A model generated the notes under the pieces. It did not search any database. It saw only the letters and a list, made by a program, of their open reading frames with translations, and had not been told where the DNA came from. A stretch of DNA of 64,000 nucleotides from the NCBI GenBank assembly GCA_018401745.1, contig JAGYJY010000005.1:62001-126000 (forward strand). The letters run 5' to 3'. A program made the translations under genes and the position numbers. This DNA is from Pirellulales bacterium (lineage in GTDB: Bacteria; Planctomycetota; Planctomycetia; Pirellulales; UBA1268). Shown piece by piece: positions 9,330 to 18,339 of the stretch; position 1 is the first letter of the stretch; each line of letters starts with the position of its first letter.

Positions 9330-10139
9330 TTAGGCAGCAGCGGCAGGGTCCTGTGGCCGCATGTCCAGAAGCGAAAGCTCTTCTTCGAGCGCAACGCCGG
9401 GCGATCCTGGCAGGCACGCCGCAGAAGTGGCCAGCCGTGAGGGCTGCCTCCGCAGCCGCGTGCTGCCTTCCCGATGCCCACCAGAGCCAGCCCATGCCTC
9501 AGCCTCGCCCGAAAGCCCGTTGAGCAGCCGCTCGATCCCCTTGCGATGGTATTCGACGCCATCGCGATCGAGCCCAGAAGGCACGGCAATCGCTCGGCTG
9601 ACCACCGCACGCGCTCGCGACCAGGGCCGTGGAATCGCAAAGCGATCCCATGTCCGCAGTCGCCACGGATGCTGGTAGCCGAAGCCCATCGCCACAATCG
9701 GGATCTGCAGGGTGCTGGCGAGAAACACGCAGCCTGCCGCCAGCCGCCGCCTGGGGCCACGAGGACCATCTGGCGTGATCGTGAGGTTCGAACGGGCTGC
9801 CCGCTCCGCCAGCTCCCGCAGGGCAGCTGAGCCTCCATGAAACGTGCTGCCTCGCACGACCCCGAAGCCCATCATGCGGGCCACTCGGTCAAGGATGTTG
9901 GCATCGGTGTGCCGCGAGAGCAGCATCGCCGTGTTGGAATGCCCCCGCAGGTAGAGCGGCATGAGGATGTTCTCATGCCAGAAGACGAAGATCTTGGAGC
10001 CGCGGTAACGAGGATGCACCGGGTCGACCGCGGGGTCGCGATAGGCAACCGCGTAATCGAGGGTCGACATCCAATGCCCAATCCCGGCAGTGGCCACCAA
10101 TGACGTGACGCCGATCGACATCGGTGACTGGAACTTCAC
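9330..10139 (-). CDS. DUF374 lysophospholipid acyltransferase-like protein
   Basis: Membrane-associated acyltransferase of the DUF374 (LPLAT-related) family, probably acting on a lipid A or lipopolysaccharide precursor. Motifs in order: 'VFWHENILMPLYL', 'LLSRHTDANILDRVARMMGF' (the HxxxxD-equivalent block), 'VVRGSTFHGG' and 'LTITPDGPRGPRR'. These match the family's RGSS and TPDGPRGP signatures. Length is 269; the last 60 residues are Arg/Ala/Ser-rich and not conserved, which is either a tail or an unseen frameshift near the end. Its GTG start overlaps the dapF stop (10136-10139), so the two are translationally coupled. Confidence 0.8.
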   Translation of the reverse strand: MKFQSPMSIGVTSLVATAGIGHWMSTLDYAVAYRDPAVDPVHPRYRGSKIFVFWHENILMPLYLRGHSNTAMLLSRHTDANILDRVARMMGFGVVRGSTFHGGSAALRELAERAARSNLTITPDGPRGPRRRLAAGCVFLASTLQIPIVAMGFGYQHPWRLRTWDRFAIPRPWSRARAVVSRAIAVPSGLDRDGVEYHRKGIERLLNGLSGEAEAWAGSGGHREGSTRLRRQPSRLATSAACLPGSPGVALEEELSLLDMRPQDPAAAA

Positions 10140-11075
10140 GGCGTGTCCTCGAGATGCTCAGCTGCGGCAGCACGCGAAACGCTGTGCCAGAAACCGGTAA
10201 ACACTTCCTCGGCGGGCCCGGTCATGGCGACCGCCCCTTCTCCCGACCATTCCAGGAGCAGGTCTCCGCCGGGCAGGGTGGCAGTAATTCGCGGTCCGCT
10301 TCGACCGGTGAGCAGGCCGGCAACACAGACCGCCGACGCACCGGTTCCACAGGCCTGCGTGATGCCGCTGCCGCGTTCCCACGTCCGCACTCGCACATGC
10401 CCAGGGCTGACCACCTGCACGACATGGGCGTTGGTGCGGTGTGGAAAAGCCGGATGCCGCTCCACCGCCGGCCCAAAGACCTCCAGCGGCACAGCGTCGA
10501 CATCTTGGCAGTAGAAGATGGCGTGGGGGTTGCCCATCGACACACACGTCATCCCCGGCTCAAGGCCCGCAGCTGCCACCCAATCGTCAGCCAAGGGCAA
10601 GCCAGGGCACGGCTGATCGATGACCGCATCCCCGCCAGCCGTCGGGAGCACAACAGGCACGTCCGCAGGGCTCAGGATTGGAGGCCCCATGTCGACCTTC
10701 ACCTGAGAGCGAAACGGACCGTCGGGCCTGACCTCGATGGCGAGCACACCGCGGCCGGTCTCGATCGTCAGCCGATCCTGGCGGGGCGTAGCCACGAGCA
10801 ACCACGAGATGGGCCACGCATCGCACCCCGTTGCCGCACATCTCCGACTCACTGCCGTCGGCATTGAACATCCGCATGCGGGCCGCAGCCCGCGGCGAGG
10901 GCTCAACGAGGATCAGTCCGTCACCGCCAACGCCACGGTGCCGATCCGCGATGCGTTGGGCGAGGTCCGCCGGATCTGCCGGAGCAGGGCTGGCAAACAG
11001 GTCGATGTAGACGTAGTCGTTGCCGAGCCCGTGCATCTTCACAAACGCGACATCCGTCGTGGCATCCGATTCCAT
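10136..11075 (-). CDS. dapF: diaminopimelate epimerase (one frameshift)
   Basis: Converts LL- to meso-diaminopimelate for lysine and peptidoglycan. The first part starts '[15 protein letters not shown]' and carries the first catalytic Cys in '[12 protein letters not shown]'. The second part, in another frame, runs '[18 protein letters not shown]' to the second catalytic Cys in '[14 protein letters not shown]'. The frames meet after 'LVVARGYA' at a run of four G on the plus strand (10784-10787); removing one base gives a continuous protein. Joined length is about 312 residues, somewhat longer than the usual 275. ATG at 11075 is preceded by 'gaagga'. It sits between the AsmA-like gene and the acyltransferase, a plausible envelope-biogenesis operon. 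Confidence 0.85.
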
Positions 11076-11199
11076 GGCAGGTGTGTTCCTTCACGCCTCT
11101 GGCCGTCATCGGGCAAGGCTCTGGAGAGCCCGAGCCCGATTTCGCGTTCGGATTCTACAGAGTGCTGGCGATCCAGACTTCATCAGTTCCGCCGCTCTC

Positions 11200-14100
11200 T
11201 CACTGTCGCCACCCGTGGCGATCGTTCTGGGAAGGTGCCCTGGCCCGACGGCCCTCCTGGCCCATCAGCCCTCCCTGCGACTGAAACTGCTGCACGAGGG
11301 CGTTGAGCGTGGGGAAAGCCTCGCTGGTTATCGCGGGATCGCCCAGGGTGCCGTCGACATGAATCAGCATGAACTGGCCACTGGCCCCTCCCAGCATCCG
11401 CTTCATCACCGGGAGCTGCGACTGCGAATCACCCATGATCGACCGAAATGTCAGATGGACGTTTGAGTCGAAGGCGACCTCGCCGTTGCCCACCAGGCTG
11501 ACCGCATCACCTGCGAGTTCGACCGAGTCGAGATAGACATGGGGGCCTTCAATCCGGAAGTCGGCGACACTCGACTGAAACGCCGTGCGGTCCGGCGCTT
11601 TGACGCGGAGCACCTTCAGCAAGGCAACGATCAGGGGCAGCTCGTAGAGATCAGCATCCTGCAGCCGCATGTGACCGCGACCGGTGAGAGAGTGGCGGGC
11701 TGAGCGGAAGCCGGCCAGCTCCAGGGTGCCCTCGAGCGCGCCGCGATAGGCTGTCGAGGCTCCAGTGAGATCCGCGACCAGACGTTCGAGGCTGGCCCCT
11801 CCAGGCCGACCATCACGCGAAACCCGCCGTCTGAGGCCACACCACCATCGATGGCAAGGCTGCCATCAGCCAGCCGGGCCGTCAGCCGACGTGCCGGCTG
11901 GCCCGCCTGAGCTGCGAAGCTGCCAAACCGCACCCCCTGCGGGTCCATCACGAGCGGTCCTTGGATCTGCCGGACCTGCAGGCCACGCCACATCGCACTG
12001 TCGATCAGCAGTTCGCCCGAAGCCTCCCAGAGCGTGCCGTCGCTGCGACCAGCAAGCCGCATTCCGCCATGCACGTTGGAGACCTGAAAGCCTGCATCAA
12101 GCCCCCCCTGCTCCATGTCGAGCCGCATATCCCAGGCTGCCGCTGCCGGTCCGTTGGCTGCCTGCCCTGCCCCGCGTGTGGAATAGACATCAAGCGATCC
12201 ATCCAGTGAGAGCAGCCCCTGCGGCCGCACCGCCGCGATCGCGTCGTGCAGTCCTGCCGGGAGCGCCTGCAGCAGATCGTGATCGACCCGAAATCGCTCG
12301 GCGGCCAGCCGCTCAAACGACACATGCCAGCCACCGTCGGGCGTGAAACGGCAGGTGCCCGCCGCCGCCACCGCGGTGCGGTTGTGGGCCCCCCGCACAT
12401 CACGAAACGTCAGCACACCATCGTGCCAATGAATATGGCCGCCAAGCTTCTCGATGCGGTAGGGAAACCAGGCAGGCTCGATCGACACCGTTTCTCCATG
12501 CGGGTCGGCCTGCAGCTCTACCGACGTGGTGCGAGCCCGCACCTGATGCCGCACCTCTGCCGTGAGATCGATCGCCCCGCGGGGCGTGAGGTCATCCCAG
12601 ATCCGCCGCATACCACGTGGCAGGGCATCCCGCAGTTCGTTCTCGAGCACGACCTGCGAGCCCGTGAAGGTCAGGGTGAGCTCGCCGTCGTCGCCCGGCC
12701 GAGGCACCAGCTCACCCGAGCACGTGACCGTCCCGGTGTCGTTTCGGCCCACACAGTTGCGGATCGTCCAGTGACCATCCTGCATGTGCACCTGCCCGGT
12801 GACCTGCGAGAGCGGATAGGGAAACAGAGCGTAGGCGAGATGGCAGTCGGTGAGGCGAATACCGAGCTGATTGGAATGCCCCTCGGGCAGGTCCGGGGAT
12901 AGCTGATGCCGAAAGGCGAAGTCGAATGTGCCCGAGGCATGGAGCGATCGCACGATATCAGCACTGCGTCGGGGCATGGCGGCGATCAGCGCATCGTCCA
13001 GCCGCATGCCGTCGCCTCGCACCTCAACCAGGCCGCGTGCGTCCGGCCCCGGCGACGTGAAGCTGCCGTTGATATGGACCGCATGGCCGCCCGCCTGACC
13101 GGTCAGGTGCATCGTCAGCCGGTCTTCCGCCAGCACAACGGTGCCCACTGTGCGATCGAGGCGGTAGGGGAAGCGGTAGTGCCTGAGGGAAAGGTTGCGG
13201 CACCGCACCGAAAGGTTGGGATGAATCTCTGCATCACGACGGACCACCTGGGCGCGGACATCCACCTCGCCCTCCGGCAGCAGCTTGCGATAGTGAACCG
13301 CAGCAGCCTCCGGCAGCAACGGCTCCCAGTGACGGCCGACATGCAGCCTGTCAGCCTCGAGGAGAACATCGAAATCAGCAGATGAATCCCATCCCTTCAG
13401 CTCTCCGCTTCCCCGAAACGATGTCGCCCCCGCTCGCGCTGAGAAGGCCTCGCACGATGCCCCTTGGCGGTCGAGGTGAAAGCGGGCAGTGATGTCGGCC
13501 AGCGGGAAGGGCAGCGACGCATGCTCAAGGCGGCCAGCCCGCACGCCCCCATCTGCTGAAACCTCGATCTGCGGCGGATCCTGCAGCGACCCCGCGGCCC
13601 GGAATGCCACGCTCACCTGTCCACGAACCGCCTGAGCGATGTCGACGGCAAGGGCCGCGTCCGCTGGCAGCCGTTCCACCCACGCCACCGGCAGGAGCGA
13701 CCAGAGCTGCTCTGTGAGAGCCACCGCCGTCGCCGTGCCAGTGACCTCAAATGCCAGATCTGTCGGCCGCACTCGCCCGGCGATCTGCAGACTGCCGAAG
13801 GCGTCGCCTTCCGTGGCAACGTGCATGGTCACCCATCGCTCGCCCGCTCTGACCGACCGCCGCCCCAGCGTCGACAGGGAGCGGCGAATCTGGATCAAAG
13901 CGAAACTCGAGATCGCGAAGCGTGGTGCGCTGACCTCGCTGGTGGATCTCGATCGCGGCATCCTCGATCGTCACCGGCACGATCTGGCTCTCGCCGCCGT
14001 GGGGCTGCAGCTGAGCCAGGTTCCACTCGCCGCTCTCCAGCAAGACCGCGTGGATCACCGGCCGCCGCAGCCGGACTCCCCGCAGCGGAACCTCTCCCGC

Positions 14101-14415
14101 TGCCAGGTCGGCAAGGCTGATACTGCAGTCGAGCAGTGCCTCATCGACCTGCACCAGAGGGGCCGCCGCTGAGGAAAGGCCAGCGGTTTTGAGCGTGACA
14201 CCCCGCACCAGAATGCCTTTTCCGTCGACAAGCTCAGCCGATTCGACGGCGACCTCAAGCGTGGGAAAGACCTCTGCGAGCTTCGCCTCGACACGCCGAC
14301 GGACCTCGTCGTCGAGCTGTTCCAGGCCGATTGCAACAAGAGCGATCGCAGCGGCTACCGTCAGCGGCACCGCCCAGCGAACGATCGCCCAGAGCAGATC
14401 GGCCAGTGAGTTCAC
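11200..14415 (-). CDS. large AsmA/TamB-like envelope protein (two frameshifts)
   Basis: A predicted 1,072-codon protein of the AsmA-like superfamily, which in other diderms bridges inner and outer membranes for lipid transport. One N-terminal membrane anchor ('VPLTVAAAIALVAIGL') is followed by long repetitive beta-strand sequence. 'VIHAVLLESGEWNLAQL' matches the AsmA 'W-N' strand, and the C-terminal domain has 'YELPLIVALLKVL', 'DFRIEGPHVYLDSVEL' and 'GNGEVAFDSNVHL'. The coding sequence is in three frames: one extra base near 13881-13892 and one missing base at a C run (11796-11799), where 'VMVGLEG' joins 'ASLERLVADLTGAS'. GTG at 14415 follows 'cgagg' and leaves the anchor near the N-terminus. 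The lipid cargo is unknown. Confidence 0.7.
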
Positions 14416-14727
14416 AGACAATCCTCGGTGGAATCGCCCCCGAGTGCACAACCTCCCACGGCACGGGGCGGCTGCCTGCATGGTGTGTCGGCGACGCAGA
14501 GAGCGGGGCGGGACGGTATCGATGGGCCGGGGAACGCGTCAAGGCTTCCGGCAGACCCACCGACCAGCCCAGATTCCACAGACTTCCTTCGCCTGCTATG
14601 CTGCCGCGGTTCGCGGGGGTGGCTGCATCCGGAGGAGATCCGTACGGTGCGTCTCCCGCGGAATCGCCGGCAGCGGCACGGCCTGGCGACGGCCCACGCA
14701 TCTCATTTTTCGGAGCACGGAGAGGTC
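14416..14727. other. 312-bp divergent intergenic region
   Basis: Separates the AsmA-like gene (minus) from the MFS gene (plus), so it should contain promoters for both. A possible plus-strand -10, TATGCT, lies near 14598-14603, but the sequence 17 nt upstream does not match a -35 well, so I do not call a promoter. A 'ggaggag' at about 14632-14638 and 'ggagag' at 14719-14724 are purine-rich; only the second is spaced correctly for the ATG at 14728. No repeat or RNA gene recognised. Confidence 0.35.
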
Positions 14728-16464
14728 ATGTCTCACGACACAACAGCGGCAGGTTCTGCGAGTAGCTCGCCTGCAAACGCCCAAAGACTGCTCTGGGCCG
14801 GGTTCATGGCAATTCTTGCGGCCGGTGTCGGCTTTTCGATCCGTGCGGGGATCCTTGGCCAGTGGGCAGAGCAGTATGGCTTCACGCAGACCGAGCTTGG
14901 GGCGATCACCGGGGGCGGCCTGACCGGCTTCGGCATCATCATTCTGCTCTCCAGCCTGATCGCCGACCGCATCGGCTTCGGCCCGCTGATGTTTATCGCC
15001 TTCGGCATGCACCTGGTTTCGGCGGCCCTCACGCTGGCAACTGGTGCCGCGTTTGAGGCCGGCGGCAAGCCGCTCGCGTTTCAGTGCCTCTTCTGGGGCA
15101 TGTTTCTCTTCGCGATCGGCAACGGCATCGCCGAGGCGGTCGTCAATCCGCTGGTGGCCACGCTGTTTCCCCAGCGAAAGACCCACTACCTCAATATCCT
15201 CCACGCCGGCTGGCCGGGCGGCCTGATCGTCGGCGGACTCGCCAGCTTCTTCATGGCGGGGGGCGGCGACGTGAAGCCAGTCGCCTGGCAGACCCAGATT
15301 TCGCTGTTTCTTGTGCCTGTTGTGCTCTACGGCCTGATGATGATCGGCCAGCGGTTCCCACGCAGCGAGGCGAGCGTTTCCGGCGTCAAATACCGGGACA
15401 TGCTCGGCGAACTCGGCCTGCTGGGGGCCGCCGTGATCTGCGGCCTGCTGGCCCTCTTTTTCAAGAACGACCTTGGGCTCGACCCGATGGTCGCAGGCGG
15501 CATCGCCGCCGGCCTGCTGGTTGTCTTCGGGATGACCACCGGCTTCCAGCTCGGGCATCTGCTGCTGGCCTTCCTGCTGCTGGTGCATGCGATGGTCGGT
15601 TACGTGGAGCTCGGCACCGACTCCTGGATCGCGAAGATCACCGGAACGATCATGTCCAGCGAGGCCAACGGCTTGCTGCTGTTTGTCTACACCTCGGGCC
15701 TGATGTTCATTCTGCGGTTCTTTGCGGGCCCGATCGTGGAGCGGATCTCGCCGCTCGGGCTGCTGGCGGTGTCTGCGGTCTTTGGAGCCCTGGGCCTGAC
15801 GATGCTGGGCAATGCCGAAGGCATCGTGATGTGCGTCGTGGCAGCCACGATCTACGGCGTGGGCAAGACCTTCCTCTGGCCGACCATGCTGGGCGTTGTC
15901 AGCGAGCAGTTTCCCAAGGGTGGGGCGATCACGATCGGTGCCATCGGCGGCGTGGGTATGCTGTCCGCAGGCCTTCTCGGCGGGCCGGGCATCGGCTTTT
16001 TTCAGGATCAAAACGCCTCAGCTACCCTGCAAAAGGCCGATGAGCAGGTCTACCAGCGGTACAAGGCCGACAGCCCCAACTCGTTCTTGTGGATGGAGAC
16101 GGTTGGCCTCGATGGTGCCAAGGTGGGCGTGCTCGCGGACAACGGCACTGAGGCCAAGCGGGCGCTGGAGCTGCTTGAGCAGCAGGAGGGGGCGAAAAAG
16201 GATGCCGTCCAAAATCAGCGAGCGCTGGTCGACTGGTGGACCGACACGGCCGAGCCCACGGCGGAGAGCGACAAGAAACTCGTTGACAACGCAGGCCTGG
16301 AGGGTGGCCGTGAGGCCCTCAAACTGACCGCATTCGTGCCGGGCACGATGGCCGTCTGCTACCTGCTGCTGATCGGTCTGTTCAAGATCAGCGGCGGCTA
16401 CAAGCAGAAATCGCTCGATCCGGAGCTGTTTACCGGTGGTGTGGAGGGGCCTGGCGAGGCGTGA
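14728..16464 (+). CDS. MFS transporter with large C-terminal loop
   Basis: About 578 residues, longer than a standard 12-helix MFS protein. The first helices include 'LLWAGFMAILAAGVGFSIRA', and a helix-rich core follows with 'NGIAEAVVNPLVATLFPQRK' near residue 135. The excess length is a hydrophilic segment (about residues 435-530, 'FFQDQNASATLQKADEQ' to 'GREALKL') placed before a final helix 'TMAVCYLLLIGLF'. This layout is common in planctomycete MFS proteins of unknown substrate, some annotated as sugar permeases. Start is ATG at 14728 with 'ggagag' just upstream; a much longer open frame upstream has no support. Its 3' end overlaps the convergent tilS by 35 bp. Confidence 0.8.
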   Translation: MSHDTTAAGSASSSPANAQRLLWAGFMAILAAGVGFSIRAGILGQWAEQYGFTQTELGAITGGGLTGFGIIILLSSLIADRIGFGPLMFIAFGMHLVSAALTLATGAAFEAGGKPLAFQCLFWGMFLFAIGNGIAEAVVNPLVATLFPQRKTHYLNILHAGWPGGLIVGGLASFFMAGGGDVKPVAWQTQISLFLVPVVLYGLMMIGQRFPRSEASVSGVKYRDMLGELGLLGAAVICGLLALFFKNDLGLDPMVAGGIAAGLLVVFGMTTGFQLGHLLLAFLLLVHAMVGYVELGTDSWIAKITGTIMSSEANGLLLFVYTSGLMFILRFFAGPIVERISPLGLLAVSAVFGALGLTMLGNAEGIVMCVVAATIYGVGKTFLWPTMLGVVSEQFPKGGAITIGAIGGVGMLSAGLLGGPGIGFFQDQNASATLQKADEQVYQRYKADSPNSFLWMETVGLDGAKVGVLADNGTEAKRALELLEQQEGAKKDAVQNQRALVDWWTDTAEPTAESDKKLVDNAGLEGGREALKLTAFVPGTMAVCYLLLIGLFKISGGYKQKSLDPELFTGGVEGPGEA

Positions 16465-17503
16465 CGCCTCCCGGGCTGATGCGGACAAACCCGCCTGCAG
16501 CCGACTGTGCCCGGAGGCCTCCAGGCAGGTCGACGCCGGCGACCGCGCCCGGCTGGGAGAGCAGGGTCGCCACGGCGGCGTAATGACGGCTGGTCATGTC
16601 GCGGCGGGGCCAGTCCTGCTGCCGCCAGAGGGTGGCCATCAGGTCGCTCAGCAGCGGGAGCGGGCAGCCCGCCAAGGGCTTCGCCTGCACCAGCACAGTG
16701 CCTGAGAGGTCCGTGCTGGCGTAGGCCTCCAGCAGGGCCTCACAGGCCGCCTGGAGCGTTTCGTGCGTCTGCCGGGCCTGCTCGGCGAGTCGCGGAATCG
16801 ACTCACGAACCGCGGGATACGGCCCGGCAGCCAGCCGTGGCAGCAGTTCGTGCCGCAGCAGGTTGCGGGCATACCGCGTGTCGGTGTTGGTGGCGTCTTC
16901 CTGCCAGGCCTGGCCAATCGACTGGAGATACGCCCGGGCGACCGCCGCGGAGACGGCCAGCATCGGCCGCACGACGACCATCCCCTCGACAAGCGTCCGC
17001 ACAGCAGGCATTCCGGCCAGCCCCGCAAGGCCCGTGCCTCGCAGCAGGCGGTGCAGGACGGTTTCCACCTGATCGTCGGCCGTGTGGGCGACGGCGATGA
17101 GCCGAGCGCCGCGGCTCTCGGCAACCTCACGAAGAAACCCGTAGCGGAGCCGACGGGCGGCAGCCTCCAGCCCCTCCCCGCCTTGCACGGCCTCTCGCAC
17201 CCGCAGACAACACTGGACGCAGGGTAGCCCCAGGTCGACAGCGAGCTGCCGCACAAAGGCGGCATCTGCTGCCGCGGGGTCTCCTGCGTGCTCCTTGCGG
17301 AGATCATGATGGGCATGCGCCACGACGAGCTGCTGTGAGGCCGGCGTGCCGGCTTCCTCAAGCAGCTGATGCAGCCCCCGGAGCAGTGCGACGCTGTCGC
17401 CTCCCCCCGACACCGCCAGCACCACCGGCCCCCGCACGTGGGCGTGAGGCCGCCAGCCTGCCGCAAGCTGCTCGAGGAAGGCTTCCTGCCCGCTGTGACC
17501 CAT
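16430..17503 (-). CDS. tilS: tRNA(Ile)-lysidine synthase
   Basis: Modifies the wobble C of the AUA-reading tRNA-Ile with lysine using ATP. The PP-loop 'LAVSGGGDSVALL' is near residue 31, followed by 'HAHHDLR' and 'AVAHTADDQVETVLHRLLRGTG', a signature stretch of TilS. 'DATNTDTRYARNLLRHELLP' is the second conserved block. About 357 residues from the ATG at 17503; a GTG 38 codons upstream would add unrelated sequence. The family's C-terminal substrate-recognition domain appears short. The 3' end overlaps the convergent MFS gene. Confidence 0.9.
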   Translation of the reverse strand: MGHSGQEAFLEQLAAGWRPHAHVRGPVVLAVSGGGDSVALLRGLHQLLEEAGTPASQQLVVAHAHHDLRKEHAGDPAAADAAFVRQLAVDLGLPCVQCCLRVREAVQGGEGLEAAARRLRYGFLREVAESRGARLIAVAHTADDQVETVLHRLLRGTGLAGLAGMPAVRTLVEGMVVVRPMLAVSAAVARAYLQSIGQAWQEDATNTDTRYARNLLRHELLPRLAAGPYPAVRESIPRLAEQARQTHETLQAACEALLEAYASTDLSGTVLVQAKPLAGCPLPLLSDLMATLWRQQDWPRRDMTSRHYAAVATLLSQPGAVAGVDLPGGLRAQSAAGGFVRISPGGVTPRQAPPHHR

Positions 17504-17676
17504 TCCGCCCACGCTCGCTTCTCCTGATGGCTCTCCGCGTCGGAAACCGTGGACTCTTCCGCCTGTCGGAAAGCGGCATTGAGCCGCCGCTCCCTGCCTC
17601 CTATCGTCTTCCACCACAACTCGGTCTGCGAGTGGTTTTCGACACGTCCTGCTTGCCCGAATCCTAGAGGCCTTTC

Positions 17677-18316
17677 ATGTCTTCGGTGCGCACTCCGCTG
17701 CTGGCCGTTCTGCTCACGGCAGCTGCCCTGGCGATCAGTGGCTGCTCGACGCTGGGAACACTCGCCTATCTTGTGAATCCTAATGACATCGCCGCTGAGT
17801 TTGACGAACTCTCGGGCAAGCACGTGGCCGTGGTCTGCCAGCCTGTTGTGGAGTTGCAATACAGCGACGCAGGCTCGTCGCGAGAACTCGCCCAGTTCGT
17901 CGGCATGAACCTAGAACGCAACATCCGCCGTGCCGAGGTGATCGGACAGCAGGAGGTGGCCCGCTGGATCGATGAAAACGAACTTCTCGAGTATCCCGAG
18001 CTTGGAAAAGCCCTTGATGCCGACATCGTGATCGGCATCGATCTTGAAGACTTTCGGCTGTACGAAGGCTCCACGCTCTACCGAGGCAAGGCCACCGTGC
18101 ACGTGCACGTCTACGACGTCGCCGAAGAAGAAGCTGCTGTTTGAAAAGCGACTCGACGACTACGCATTTCCGAAAGACACCGCCGTGCCCGCCACCGATT
18201 GCAGCGAGCAGCAGTTCCGCGGGATGTTCATGCAGGTGCTCAGTGGCAAAGTTGCCCGCATCTTCTACCCGCATGACAGCCGCACCCACTTTGCGGAAGA
18301 GAACCTCTCGTTCTGA
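17677..18316 (+). CDS. predicted lipoprotein (one frameshift)
   Basis: Starts with a lipoprotein signal: 'LLAVLLTAAALAISGC' with the lipobox Cys at residue 23. The mature part has 'KHVAVVCQPVVELQYSD' and 'ALDADIVIGIDLEDFRLYEG', an alternating beta/alpha pattern. The frame stops after 'VYDVAEEE', but the next frame continues directly with 'KLLFEKRLDDYAFPKD' to 'HFAEENLSF'. The break is in a GAAGAAGAAG stretch (about 18123-18134), where one base is extra. Joined length is about 212 residues. I do not recognise the family; it is a small envelope lipoprotein by signal only. It converges with the von Willebrand A gene 23 bp downstream. Confidence 0.65.
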
Positions 18317-18339
18317 TCCGCCGCTGGGCCCGCAGGCCG

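Noticed and set aside
9136..9495. Minus-strand frame ending in a short hydrophobic stretch, upstream of dnaA
   Set aside because: Overlaps the acyltransferase gene in another frame, and the part outside it has no clear start or ribosome site.
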